In this document: one piece after another, positions 22,666 to 34,947 of the stretch
Position numbering within the stretch: the first letter of the stretch is position 1
Layout: each line of letters opens with the position of its first letter
Assembly: GCA_034440575.1 (NCBI GenBank)
Contig: JAOTOL010001307.1
Location: 310,001-374,000 of the forward strand
Source: Imbricaverruca yamaguchii
Lineage: Eukaryota > Arthropoda > Thecostraca > Neoverrucidae
Reading direction: 5' to 3'
Length of the DNA stretch: 64,000 bases
The notes under the pieces: generated by a model
Told to the model about the DNA's origin: nothing
Database searches by the model: none
Seen by the model: only the letters and a program-made list of their open reading frames with translations
Position numbers and translations under genes: made by a program

Positions 22666-24039
22666 ACAGGAACAAAAAAGAGGCAAGGCTTCGCACCGGG
22701 TTCCAAGACGACAACAATAACACATTCACCTCACACTATCGCACCTATTAGCGGATTGCAGGGAAAGCCGAGGTCATAATGAACTCGTTTGTCCAGAGGT
22801 CATTGTATAGGGCGGTGACGGGTGCGCAGTGTACAGTGCAGCTCCCATCCACGCTTGAGAGCACCGCAGCGGGACAATGGTGCTATCGTGTGTGTTGCAA
22901 GCAGGACAGGTACACATGCAGACCACACAAATTAACCCACCCACGCTGGTAGCTGGCAATGACGAGAAATGCACCGACTGTATGCACAACGATACACAAA
23001 CCGGCCAACTTTTAACAACTTTTAACAAAATTGAATCTGTTCGTCATGTCATTGGCCATATACTTGACAAAATCCGTTGGGAGTTGCAGATTGCATGGCG
23101 CTCCAACATTCACACAACAATCGCATAGGTGGTGGTCGTGAAGGTATCTGACGAGTTGAAATAATTTGATAGAATGATTGGGGAGACATTGAACACACTG
23201 CACTACTTTCCGAGTACGTTGTACGCTCATATAACAAAAGAAAGCTTATAAGGAAGGAAGTTTGCGTCTTTCCAATAGCGCCATTTTGTCCTGTTCTGGT
23301 ACCTAAGGGGTAAATATTTATGAACAGTACAGCGTATGCCCTATCTGATATGCATGTGCCCGATTGTGATTTTTTGTCACTTATTATTGGCCTCCGGCTG
23401 GCTGCTTCTAACATGCCTACGAAGATGAGAGCAAGCCTAGCAGCTGGATGAACATCACAACACTAGGCGACACTTTTCTCTCAGTTCAGACATGCACTCA
23501 ACCAGCCCAGCTCCGACAGCGCGGCCGAAGCCCGTCCGCGACGTAGCCAGCCGACGCCTGGCGTGTGCACGTGCCGCAGAACAAATCGGACGGCGCCGGC
23601 CCGGGCGGTATTGTGTGGCCGGCCCGCCGATGACCCGGCGACCCCTGCCGACACCCGCACAATCAATCTCCGGCGCGGCCGCTGTGATGGAGCAACACCG
23701 GCGGGGCACGCGGCTCCAGAGGTGGCAGTCGTGGCACGCCATTGGTCAGCACCTCATCAGCTGCCGACTCATCCCATCGATTTTTATGAGGTGGTTACTC
23801 TGCGCTTGAATTGAGCGGGCATGGCTAAACGGGTCCGGCGATTGGTTGGACGTCGTTTTTCACGTTCAAATCATAATTAATTAGTGCGGAGGGCGAGCGC
23901 TGTCGGCACGTTAAGTTTAGCAGCTGCATGTCACGTGCATCAGCATTATAGTATGGTATGGTAAGGCTGCTCCTAGACATCGGATCATGAGTTAGGACGG
24001 CAGTGAAATCTTAATTACTTAGAAGCCGAACATTAGGCG
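22666..24039. other. unique DNA, nothing recognised
   Basis: Positions 23490-23720 are GC-rich. No gene recognised. Confidence 0.5.
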
Positions 24040-24126
24040 TAGCAAAGCACAGTTGGTTGGTTGGTTATTTAAGTTTTAGGGCACATGGATCAGGTTTGGT
24101 CACTTAGCGCTCATAGCAAAGCACAG
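24040..24126 (-). mobile_element. 5'-truncated 61-bp SINE insertion with 13-bp TSD
   Basis: Perfect TSDs TAGCAAAGCACAG lie at 24040-24052 and 24114-24126. Only 61 bp lie between them. On the minus strand these end in ATAACCAACCAAC, the same type of tail as the intact SINE at 15 kb. The tRNA head is absent, as expected of incomplete reverse transcription. Confidence 0.8.
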
Positions 24127-25980
24127 AAAATGAGCTGAAAGAAAATAGTGAGTGAAAATCAATGTTGGGATCTCTCACAAATTCACAGGAGCAGGTACAT
24201 TTTTAAAAACTTATTTTCAGATTGAGCATGGAAAAATTGCAAATTAACATCCCGCAGGGTAATAAACCAAAGGGGTCTGGACACCTCAACCCACCCTGTA
24301 CCTCCAGCCATAATTTGAATGCTAAAAAATACAGCAAATATAAATCAGTTGACAGCCCAGTGAGAGATAGTCCTCTAAAACCGTGGAAAGCGCCAGACTG
24401 GATTTCTTCCTACTGGACTAGACAGACCACACAGCCATGGTGGTCGCGTAATGGCACATAAGGAGTGCGATGACAACTATGCTATCCGTCAGCGGCGATT
24501 AATTCTGACGGAGTGAGTGGACGAGCGAAAGGAGCGTACGAAAACAGTATTACAGACACCTCAGCCCGGTTCCTGTGTGTTGCATGCGTTTGATGATTGT
24601 TTCAGGGCACTGATTATCTATAGGTACATGTCAAAGCAATGATAAAATTATGATTGTTTGGGAGGTTACAGGAATGCACCGAAGTACTGAGCCGCCGAGA
24701 CATGAGACATGGTGTCCATCATATTGAGGAATGCGGCTTTTGATTTAATCGGTTATCTCCAAATTTTCATGCCAATGCATATAAATGGCGCCGCGCGATT
24801 TAAATGGCATACACCGCGCGAATGACATAATACTGGAAATAAAATTAAACAAAAAAAAAACACAAGAGGAAAAGTTAGCTGTGAATGGATGAGCGCCACA
24901 CACCAGGCATGCCCGACACGGACACTGGCTTACACCCGGCCGTAAGGCATCGACGTCTCCGCCCACCTGGCGGCAAAACTAGGGGAAGAACAGTCTCTCC
25001 AGCCTCCGGGTAGAGAAAACAAATAATCGGACAGACAAGGCTTGCGAAGCTCACCGCCTACCGTCTGCATCATACTGTGCATGCCCTTACTAGCAGAGTA
25101 TTCGCGAGGGTCACCCACCCGCACATCCAGTGGAGCCAAAGTTCGGCGGACGACAGACAGCAAACAGCGGTTCTGGTGATCCGAACGCTCGGCTGGCCGG
25201 TGAAGAAAAGACAAGGAGAGCTCCCAGAGCACGTATTAGCGCCCGCTGCCATGGCGCGGTGTTAGCTATAGGTGGCGTGGCTCCTCTGACAGCCTCGCCG
25301 CTGCGGTGTTGGTGTTTAAAGTCAGTCGGTGCCGTTCGGTTGGCAAGGTAACGGGCCTGGTATATCTCATTGATTCAGATGTTCACGGGGCTAACTCACG
25401 GGACTGTTGTAGTGTCAAGTTCAACAATCACCAGGACAACCACTCAATCGGACAACTACTTAAGGGAGCCCTTGAACCAGCTCCAGCTCCAGCTCACCAA
25501 CAACTTCGCTCCAGCAGAAAGCGTGTCTTTTACTAAAGTCAAATATACACGGGAGTACCTATGAATCCACAAAATACTTCGACTTGCTCGCATTGATTGT
25601 TTCAGCCAATTTTTAGATATTGGCAGCTTCCGATATCGTTAATGCGTACAGGCCACGTTAACGCACCAAATGGAGTCCGTGGAGCGCACCTCATTGAGTC
25701 ATTACGCAGTTGCTTTTCACTACGAGATGTCACTATGGTGACCACACAAGACCCGTAGGTGTTTATCCGTGGGCATGCGTCGTCTCCGAAATTCACTACG
25801 ACTGCGATCTCAGACCTGATGGTAGCTGGCTTCGTGTTCCGACTAAAGCCCCCTCGGTCATATCGGACAATGCTGAGGCTCTGAGCTGCACGAGACTGAG
25901 CCAATGGTGCAATGAGGCAGGGTGTAGGGCGGGGCAGGACGAGTTAATGCAATTACTCTGAGTCCGGCCATCTTGCCCCG
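24127..25980. other. unique DNA, nothing recognised
   Basis: Short open frames only; none recognised. Confidence 0.5.
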
Positions 25981-26640
25981 ATTGCACCCTCAGGCCGTCA
26001 GGGTGCCATGACCGCACCCTCAGGCCGTCAGGGCGCCATGACCGCATCCTCAGGCCGTCAGGGCGCCATGACTGCATCCTCAGGCCGTCAGGGCGCCATG
26101 ACCGCATCCTCAGGCCGTCAGGGCGCCATGACCGCATCCTCAGGCCGTCAGGGCGCCATGACCGCATCCTCAGGCCGTCAGGGCGCCATGACCGCATCCT
26201 CAGGCCGTCAGGGCGCCATGACTGCACCCTCAGGCCGTCAGGGCGCCATGATCGCACCCTCAGGCCGTCAGGGCGCCATGACCGTACCCTCAGGCCGTTA
26301 GGGTGCCATGACCGCACCCTGAGGCCGCCAGGGCGCCATGACCTGGCGGGCCGTCAGGGTGCCATGACCGCACCCTCAGGCCGTCAGGGCGCCATGACCG
26401 CACCCTCAGCACTGACACCTTTGACTCAGCGCCATGACCGCATCCTCAGGCCGTCAGGGCGCCATGACTGCACCCTCAGGCCGTCAGGGCGCCATGATCG
26501 CACCCTCAGGCCGTCAGGGCGCCATGACCGTACCCTCAGGCCGTTAGGGTGCCATGACCGCACCCTCAGGCCGTCAGGGTGCCATGGCCGCACCCTCAGG
26601 CCGTCAGGGCGCCATGACCGCACCCTCAGCACTGACACCT
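25981..26640. repeat. 30-bp minisatellite with internal block duplication
   Basis: Twelve uninterrupted 30-bp units (25981-26340) read ACCGCACCCTCAGGCCGTCA, then GGGCGCCATG. A broken section follows and then seven more units to 26640. The sequence CAGCACTGACACCTTTG closes the array twice, near 26406 and 26627, showing a block duplication of about 220 bp. Confidence 0.95.
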
Positions 26641-26803
26641 TTGTGTGAACCCACCCCAGCCCTATCAGGTAATAATGTTCACATGCCATCCCCGCAGATC
26701 ATAGAAGCGGTACGCTGTCCCGTCGGAACACCAAGGTAGCACGGCGAATCCTAGCTGCCTTTCGAACTGCAGCCGTAGTTACGCCAGATGCCAATGATAC
26801 AGC
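26641..26803. other. unique spacer between two arrays
   Basis: Nothing recognised. Confidence 0.5.
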
Positions 26804-27843
26804 CGTCAGTCCAATGCTGGCCTGGACCGTCAGTCCGGTGCTGGCTGGACCGTCAGCCCGGTGCTGGTCTGGACCGTCAGCCCGGTGCTAGTCTGGACCG
26901 TCAGCCCGGTGCTGGTCTGGACCGTCAGTCCGGTGCTGGCTGGACCGTCAGCCCGGTGCTGGTCTGGACCGTCAGCCCGGTGCTGGCTGGACCGTCAGCC
27001 CGGTGCTGGCTGGACCGTCAGCCCGGTGCTGGCCTGGACCGTCAGCCCGGTGCTGGTCTGGACCGTCAGTTCGGTGCTGGCTGGACCGTCAGTCCGGTGC
27101 TGGCTGGACCGTCAGCCCGGTGCTGGCCTGGACCGTCAGCCCGGTGCTGGTCTGGACCGTCAGCCCGGTGCTGGCCTGGACCGTCAGCCCGGTGCTGGTC
27201 TGGACCGTCAGCCCGGTGCTGGTCTGGACCGTCAGTTCGGTGCTGGCTGGACCGTCAGCCCGGTGCTGGCCTGGACCGTCAGTCCGGTGCTGGCTGGACC
27301 GTCAGTCCGGTGCTGGCCTGGACTGTCTGCCCGGTGCTGGCCTGGACCGTCTGCCCGGTGCTGGTCTGGACCGTCAGTCCGGTGCTGGCCTGGACCGTCA
27401 GCCCGGTGCTGGTCTGGACCGTCAGCCCGGTGCTGGCTGGACCGTCAGCCCGGTGCTGGCTGGACCGTCAGCCCGGTGCTGGCCTGGACCGTCAGCCCGG
27501 TGCTGGTCTGGACCGTCAGTTCGGTGCTGGCTGGACCGTCAGTCCGGTGCTGGCTGGACCGTCAGCCCGGTGCTGGCCTGGACCGTCAGCCCGGTGCTGG
27601 TCTGGACCGTCAGCCCGGTGCTGGCCTGGACCGTCAGCCCGGTGCTGGTCTGGACCGTCAGCCCGGTGCTGGTCTGGACCGTCAGTTCGGTGCTGGCTGG
27701 ACCGTCAGTCCGGTGCTGGCTGGACTGTCTGCCCGGTGTTGGCCTGGACCGTCTGCCCGGTGCTGGTCTGGACCGTCAGTCCGGTGCTGGCTGGACTGTC
27801 TGCCCGGTGCTGGTCTGGACCGTCAGTCCGGTGCTGGCTGGAC
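26804..27843. repeat. 23/24-bp minisatellite, ~44 units
   Basis: Units are GCTGGTCTGGACCGTCAGCC+CGGT (24 bp) or the 23-bp form lacking one base (GCTGGCTGGACC). The order of variants repeats with a period of about 450 bp: the rare GTCAGTTCGG variant occurs near 27066, 27231, 27515 and 27681. Because 23- and 24-bp units mix, long frames continue only because no phase contains a stop. Confidence 0.96.
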
Positions 27844-28110
27844 CGAGACGCAGCCGGGCACACCGGAAGCAGCCGCACCGGCCGAGGTGCGCCCGCCTGT
27901 AATGTCCCAGCCGGCCGCCACGGCGCCCCGCCCGACCGCCGCCCGGGCCGGTCCGCGCCGTTTCCGGCGCACGTCTCGCGCCACAGGAAGCCGGCGCAGC
28001 GGACCGTCCCAGTGGCACACGCCCGCGCCGGCCCAGTGAGCTGTGTCCGGCCCGACTGTGGAGGCGGTCTGGAGCGATCCGACTCACTGGGCATCACCTG
28101 CCTGCCGCGG
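27844..28110. other. CpG-rich unique block abutting the 23/24-bp array
   Basis: Non-repetitive GC-rich DNA. The last array unit changes directly into it. No gene recognised. Confidence 0.5.
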
Positions 28111-28335
28111 GGCTTTTTAGCGTGCCCGCGACCCGACGGAGGGAAGTTACAATTGACCAGTGCCGGTGGACTGACGTTCGTATTTGGAAGAAGTCGCCGT
28201 GTGATCCGTTTGCGAGGTTCTCGGAGGGCGGTTGCAAACGAAATTGACGCCCGGGCGATTTCTCTGACCCACGAGGAAGTGATCAGAAAAGAAGACCGAA
28301 ATATTTTGTGAAAGTGGAAGCAGACATGCATAAGC

Positions 28336-28367
28336 TTAGTGTGTTGCATATTGTGTCAACACACTAA
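28336..28367. repeat. perfect 11-bp inverted repeat
   Basis: TTAGTGTGTTG (28336-28346) and CAACACACTAA (28357-28367) around a 10-nt loop. No poly-T follows, so it is not a clear terminator or RNA. Confidence 0.9.
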
Positions 28368-30784
28368 ACCCACCTGAAACAGCATAGTCATTCTGCAATG
28401 CAGTCCTGGCGTCCACCCAGCTGTCGGTACGCCTCTTTCAACAGGCCAGCCAGGAGTGTGCTGTGGCCGGCAGTAGTGTGGGAAATCCGCACTGGAGAAA
28501 ACCAGCGCAACACTAATTGGCCGCTCGGTGTGCAGCGGCAGGTCATGGGAATCGGCAGCCGGCGGTCGGGCAGAGAGGCCCGCGTCGAACGGCGCTCAGA
28601 GCAGCCGACGTGCCTGCAGTCACACCAGCAGCGGGCCACTTGCTCCCAGCGGACGCGACGGCACGACTTTCCTCAACCGTTAGACCGCTCAGCCCGCGGC
28701 GATGAAATTGAAGGACATGGCCGGTAAAGGAACGGGCGATCACTTTCCTGTCACTTGGTCGTGATGACCTGGTCTTTTCGGCCTGAAAGCGGCCGAGGGA
28801 GAAGACAAGTGTGAGTGTCGAGTCTTCCGGCCGAGCCATCCAGATGGAGAAGAGACGACACTGCAATTGTCGGCACCGAGCCACGGTTTTGAATGCAAAG
28901 GACTCGGAAGCACTAAGACGATATCGTGAATCTACACGGCAGCTCTGAAATTACAGTAGGGTACAGAGTAGGCAGCACCCCTGATCCCGGAAGCGGTTTT
29001 GATATCAGACCAGGTCCATTCACCAGAACGCCACATGTCGTGATGAAGGATCACAGTCGTCCAGCTCAGTACATGACATATCGTGATGAAAGATGACAGT
29101 TTGCCACCTCGTTTAGACGTCTTCCTATGACACAATATAGTGGAGACCATATTCAACGACGCATATAGAACTGAAGCAAGATTAGTGGTTTGCAGCGACG
29201 CTACATGACTCATCGAGTTAGCTGTGTGTCTCTCATACGTTCTAAAATCGCTTACATGTGTCTACAACAAAACTGGATGGGCAAAGCCGATTCAGCCCTC
29301 ACAGTGTTTTTCTCACCTTGAGAAAAATGCTCATATTTTGGTCTGTAATGATGAACAGTTCCGCATCGTCCTCGTATTCCTTCTGAGTGAAACGTCACGA
29401 CCGCCAGACAGTTGGTAATGCTCAGGACGCTCATGCTGCTAGTGGTTAAGGTTTCCTAACGGCGATAAATGTCCCCCCCCCCGATAGGTAGACATCAGTA
29501 GACGACATCAGGCTAAGTTCAGGCGAAAAAGCTGTGGCAAACTCTGCAATTTCGCATAGCCCCAAGGGGCCGATTTCAATGTGACACGGCATGGGGGTAG
29601 CCACGCTACCTCCGGAACCACTGGCCATGTGATGGGCCAGTGCAATAATATGTAGACCTACGACCACAGCATCAATTACGAGCAAAAACCCATTTTAAAT
29701 ATACTTCAGCAAAGCCAATCCGACATAAGTCCCGGCGGATTTTCTGCCAAACAACAGGCAAACCGGTCGGGTCTGTCACCCTCACGTTGATAGTTCCCGG
29801 GCAGAACACTCTCCGTAGCTGCTGCACTGTGCATACGTATGTGCCGCGTACACAGTGCACCACACACGTGGTGAGAAGGAGGGAAAGTACTCTCCACGGC
29901 GGACGCGGCTGCCGGCGTCGGCGTTTTCCTCTCACCTTGAACTTTGGCCGGCGCGGAGCGGCCGGCGACTGCCGCGCACCTGGAGCGCTGCGCACGCCGG
30001 CCCGCCTCGCGCAAAGGGACGCAGGGGCACGGCGCGTGCTTCGGAGCCGCTCTGTGTGCGCCGCTCCCAGGGTGGGCGCCGTCGGACGGCGGCGCGGCCG
30101 CTTCGATATGGCCGTGTTCGAGATCGGAAGCTACCCAGAATTGGTGAGGATACACCTCGTACAAACGCATGGAATGATGGTACACTTAACCTGTGTGTTC
30201 AGCAGTTTACGATTTCACCGAACTTCGACGAACCTTGTTGGGAACGAATCATGACTGTCATGTGTTCACGGTTCGACATCCTCAATCAATTATAGCGACA
30301 ATGAATTGTAGTAAGAATGAGGCTGCGACCTACCCATTTGCGACTGCTTCATAACGACGGCCCAACTGGGTAATTAACAGGATGTGAAAGTGAAGTAATT
30401 ATCAGGCGGCCCCCTATAAATTCGAACGCACCTAGTAGTGCACGTATTTCGTTCACACAACTAAGCGGGAGTCTGATAAAAATGCATTCGTGTCTTTGCA
30501 CGATGCTGTCAGTATGTGTTGTACCTTAATGTATGTGCCTGCTGTTAGCACAGTACCAACGTTATATAGTTCAAGTGGTTTGGTTGTCCAAATTGCAGCA
30601 TTGTCGACGGCAAGTAATCGCATATGCGCTAGTGGATGACATTTACCTGTTGGTGTCATGTCAATGCAGGTATTAAAACTAGATTTCGCTCGGTTTTGAT
30701 CTGTGTGAGCTACTTTAATCCTGATTATGCCATGCTGTGAGGTGCGAAAACTCATCATTGTGGCACGATTATTGGATCTCATAG
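28368..30784. other. unique DNA, GC-rich between 29890 and 30115
   Basis: No gene recognised. A poly-C tract lies at 29471-29481. Confidence 0.5.
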
Positions 30785-30965
30785 GTATTGTAAGTCATCA
30801 TCAGCGTGACACTATCCTCGGGCCTAACAGGTGCAGAAAGTCACCATCAGTGTGACACTATATCCTCGGGCCTAACAAGTGTTGTAAGTCCTCATCAGTA
30901 TGGCACTGTTCTCGGCCCTGCCAGATGAAATATGTTCTCATGAGTATGGCACGGTCCTCGAGCCG
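30785..30965. repeat. ~57-bp degenerate tandem repeat, 3 copies
   Basis: Units share GTAAGTCMTCATCAG, then TGACACTAT and TCCTCGGGCCTAACA, with the third copy more diverged. Confidence 0.8.
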
Positions 30966-31370
30966 TGTGCTGGTAAGGTCGCCAAGTAAGTCAGCCACCG
31001 ACTAGACGACCAGACCACCTTTCAGCGTATGATGTAGTTTAACATTGTGTAGCAGTGATGCCGACGCCATACTATTCAGTCAGTTGGTGCCAATGCTGTC
31101 ACGCGTCTGCCACAAGTATCTAGGTTAGCGCGTTTATGTTTTCAGTGAGGTACCATCGTTGGCAATACCATCGTTTTGGTGAAACTATTTATGAGAGAAA
31201 AACATGATGTTGAATAAATGGGAAACAGAGATAAACAGTGCACCAAAGATTGTGTCTATCAATGATCTAAAAATCGGCGACTAACTGCCAGCGGCTCAGG
31301 ATAGAATGTTTTAGAACTGTTGGACAATGGCGCTATAACTCAGCGACCGTAATAAGCTAATAGGCAACTG
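30966..31370. other. unique DNA
   Basis: Nothing recognised. Confidence 0.5.
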
Positions 31371-32060
31371 GAAAAACATCGCATTGCATTTCGCGGCAAC
31401 TGGTAGAACTGCGGTTCATGGTTACTGCAACTGATCACGTTACGCACTATGATATGGTGACTGATACAACCGTGAACTAAGTACACGGTAGCTGGTAAAA
31501 TGTCCAGTCTGAGTGGCGTCTGACGAAAAATCGAGCCCAAAATTACACAAATGATGAACTTTCGTACTTTGTCGTGGCGGTTCATGAAATTGTACAACAT
31601 ATTTCCGGTGACTGAAAATAATGAAGATCATTTCGGTGGCACCAAGCAATGATGCCGTGGTAAAGGTAGCTGGTTTGCTACAGATCATCGTCTAGGTAAA
31701 TGGCAACACTGCAGGCCACAGGGTAGCACCTGGCAACGTTGGGAATCGTATCATGAAAGTAACTGGCATTGTGGCAGTTCAAAGTCAGGAGAACCGGGCG
31801 CACTGCAAGTCATGGTCGTGGCGACTGATAACGTTGCGGTTCGTCGTCATGGTAACTGGTCACACTGCAGACAATGATCGTGGCGACTGATTGCGCTGCG
31901 ATTCGTCGTCATGGCAACTGGCAACACTGCGGATAATGATCGTGACGACTGATTGCGCTGCGATTCGTCGTCATGGCAACTGGTCACACTGCAAGTCGTG
32001 ATGGTCGCGGCGACTGATATCCTGCGGTGCGTTGTCATGGCAACTGGTCGCACCGGGGCT
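31371..32060. repeat. ~69-bp minisatellite, degenerate to well preserved
   Basis: The right part (31800-32055) contains about four clear units with CGACTGATTGCGCTGCGATT and TCGTCGTCATGGCAACTGG. The left part (31371-31800) holds strongly decayed relatives with words such as GGCAACTGGTAGAACTGCGG. Decay increases away from the right edge. Confidence 0.8.
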
Positions 32061-33604
32061 CGGCGTCGCGGTGAAGCCGCGGCGTGGCTGCGCGGTGCGA
32101 TTGTGGCGGGACATCGGCCGTGGTCGGCGGAGACCACCACAGCCCAGCGTCACGTGCCAGTGTGGTGTTGGATGAACCCACAGCCACACGCTGACCCTGA
32201 CCAGCTTCTCGTGTTCGTCCGCAGGCTCACACGGCGTGAAGGGAGCGCGCGGCGCCGGCACGCCTCATCTGAACACACAGCGTGAGTCTGAACTTCAACG
32301 CCGCCGGCAGGCAAGAACGAAGCGAGCTCAGTCGCGCTGTCTAGCCGACTGTGTCTCCTGCTTGGTGGTCAGCGACGGCAGAACACGCAGTTTGCGTACG
32401 GACACGCCTCACAAAAATTACTGTTCGTTCAAAGTGGCAGAGTTAAACATAAACGCTTGTTTTGGAGAGTGCGCAACGGGCAATCGTCCCGCCTCCCAAA
32501 TCGTGCCTCCATGCACACAGGTGCCGCACACTTCTTTCCTGGAGGAAACCAAATACGTCGCGTGGGAATTACACGCTGGAAAAGTATTAATAGAAAAGGC
32601 GCACAGCTCCCATCGCTATAATTCTCTTGCGAAAATGGGTTGATGAGATTGGCAAGCATGACCGAGATTCCTCATTTCCCGTGCTGCCCATGCATGGAAA
32701 CGACGGAAGTGCAGTGGACAGCTCCAGTATATATATTCGTCATGCGTTTCATGTTGGGTATGACTACATCCTATTTTCTACATCCTGCAGTATCATAGGC
32801 ACATCCACTCCATTTAATTTTATCTCCCCTATCCCCCTCCCCTCTCTCTTCATCTCTCGCGTTCTCCGAGAAAATGCAGGTGCACAAACACAGTGTAGCA
32901 TCGCATTTCATGTTAAATGCGTTAATTCAAAACTGCAAAAACATGTCCAGCCATGTCGACTGATAGGCGAAGTAACGACAAAGTGCCCTTCAGCCAGGTT
33001 CAGATATAAATATTGATCCATCACCAAAAATCCTCCAGTATGTGAAGTGCTGCGGTTAGTTATCACTTATGCAATGATCCATACGAGTCTAACACGGGTT
33101 CGTTGTGTTGCAATGAGCACCGAAGTAAGGGTCGCTCCTCCCACCCGCCGGCGCAGACGTTCTCTCAGAGGATGTGTGGACCGTGGGAGATAGTCGGTCC
33201 GAAGTCGTTCCTTGTCATGCAACAGCCTTACAATTATTGTCGAAACATGATCGAAGCCTGTGGTGACGGCTTCCTCTGAATCGTCGCTCCAAACACCTCA
33301 CTTTTCATGGACAAAAGCCAGCCGATTAACTCCGCATCGGTTTTTCTGCGGCCAGTCGGTGTGACGTTGATCGTGTGATATTGATAAATAGACGATATTG
33401 ATAGTCATCGAGTGTGACCCCAACGGATGCCCCTGTGTACAAACCTGGCGCGGTACGGGTGGTGGCGTCGGCCCATGGTCGGACGGCGCTCTATGAGCTG
33501 GGCCCGTGCCGGACGGTGTGACACGTTAGACGGGCGCCGGCATTGTGACGCCACCGTGCGCCACGTCCGACTCAGCTGACGTCAGCACGGCCGGCGGCCG
33601 GGCA
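32061..33604. other. unique DNA, nothing recognised
   Basis: No gene or repeat identified. Confidence 0.5.
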
Positions 33605-33930
33605 CACTTCCGGCCGGCGGCCCACTGCGCAGCCCGTCACCCGGCCGCCGGCCCACTGCGCAGCCCGTCACCCGGCCGCCGGCCCACTGCGCAGCCCGCT
33701 GCCCGTCACCCGGCCGGCGGCCCACTGCGCAGCCCGTCACCTGGCTGCCGGCCCACTGCGCAGCCCGTCACCCGGCTGCCGGCCCACTGCGCAGCCCGTC
33801 ACCCGGCCGGCGGCCCACCGCGCAGCCCGTCACCCGGCCGGCGGCCCACTGCGCAGCCCGTCACCCGGCCGGCGGCCCACTGCGCAGCCCGTCACCTGGC
33901 CGCCGGCCCACTGCGCAGCCCGTCACCTGG
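33605..33930. repeat. 31-bp GC-rich minisatellite, ~10 units
   Basis: Units contain CGGCCCACTGCGCAGCCCGT followed by CACCCGGCCG; some are shortened. A decayed tail with TCACCTG words continues to about 34040. Confidence 0.93.
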
Positions 33931-34353
33931 TCAGCGGTTCACCTCCCTGACCGGCGGTCATCTGTCTTGCCCGTCACCTGGGTGTCGTCCCCCACCTGTT
34001 CGGCGGTCACTTCCCTGACAGGCGATCACCTGTCTGTCCACGCCGACCTCGTCGACCCTGTCCAGTGGCCAGGGCGGCCAGTGCGTCCGTTCAAAGTGGC
34101 CAAACTGAGGCGAGACCGTTGTCGGAGCACCAGAACCCCGGTTGGGATGTCACCGGCGATCAATGTTCTTTAGGTTTCCGGGACATCGTTGGCCTGTTAC
34201 CGTTCTTTGTCCTTTAATTTTCTGCATTCATGTCATCTACGAACGTCCAGGGTCCAGTGCTCTCCCCCTCCGCCCAGGATCCCCACCCCCCCCCCCACCG
34301 CTGCCACCTGCCGGTCGTGTGTCAGCCACGGATGTAATGCGGAGCAGCTGCTT
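33931..34353. other. decayed array edge and unique DNA
   Basis: Poly-C at 34287-34296. No gene recognised. Confidence 0.5.
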
Positions 34354-34947
34354 TGTAGAGATGTAGAGACAGCCGATCCCGACCGCCACTATCGAGACTG
34401 TAGAGGCAGCCGACCCCGGGCGCCACTATCGAGACTGTAGAGACAGCCGACCCCGGCCGCCACTATCGAGACTGTAGAGACAGCCGACCACGGCCGCCAC
34501 TATCGAGACGGTAGAGACAGCCGACCCCGCCGCCACTATCGAGACTGTAGAGACAGCCGACCCCGGCCTCCACTATCGAGACTGTAGAGACAGCCGACCC
34601 CGACCATCACTATCGAGACTGTAGAGACAGCCGACCCCGCCGCCACTATCGACATTGTAGAGGCAGCCGACTCCGGCCACCACTATCGAGACTGTAGAGA
34701 CAGCCGACCCCGACCATCACTATCGAGACTGTAGAGACAGCCGACCCCGCCGCCACTATCGACATTGTAGAGACAGCTGACCCCGACCATCACTATCGAG
34801 ACTGTAGAGACAGCCGACCCCGCCGCCACTATCGACATTGTAGAGACAGCCGACTCCGGCCACCACTATCGACATTGCAGAGGCAGCCGACTCCGGCCAC
34901 CACTATCGACATTGTTATGATAGCCGACCCCGACCGCCACTATCGAC
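34354..34947. repeat. 36/37-bp minisatellite, ~16 units
   Basis: Units contain TGTAGAGACAGCCGACCCCG followed by CCGCCACTATCGAGAC. A GACATT variant of the unit dominates the right half. Confidence 0.95.

Noticed and set aside
25981..26640. CRISPR-like array
   Set aside because: Units are directly head to tail with no spacers, in a eukaryotic context without cas genes.
26788..28311. 507-codon open frame through the 23/24-bp array
   Set aside because: All three plus frames are open because the unit has no stop. 23- and 24-bp units mix, so no consistent peptide repeat exists, and no domain is recognised.
30262..30280. B-box-like word ACGGTTCGACATCC on the plus strand
   Set aside because: No A box, tail or target duplication around it; likely chance.
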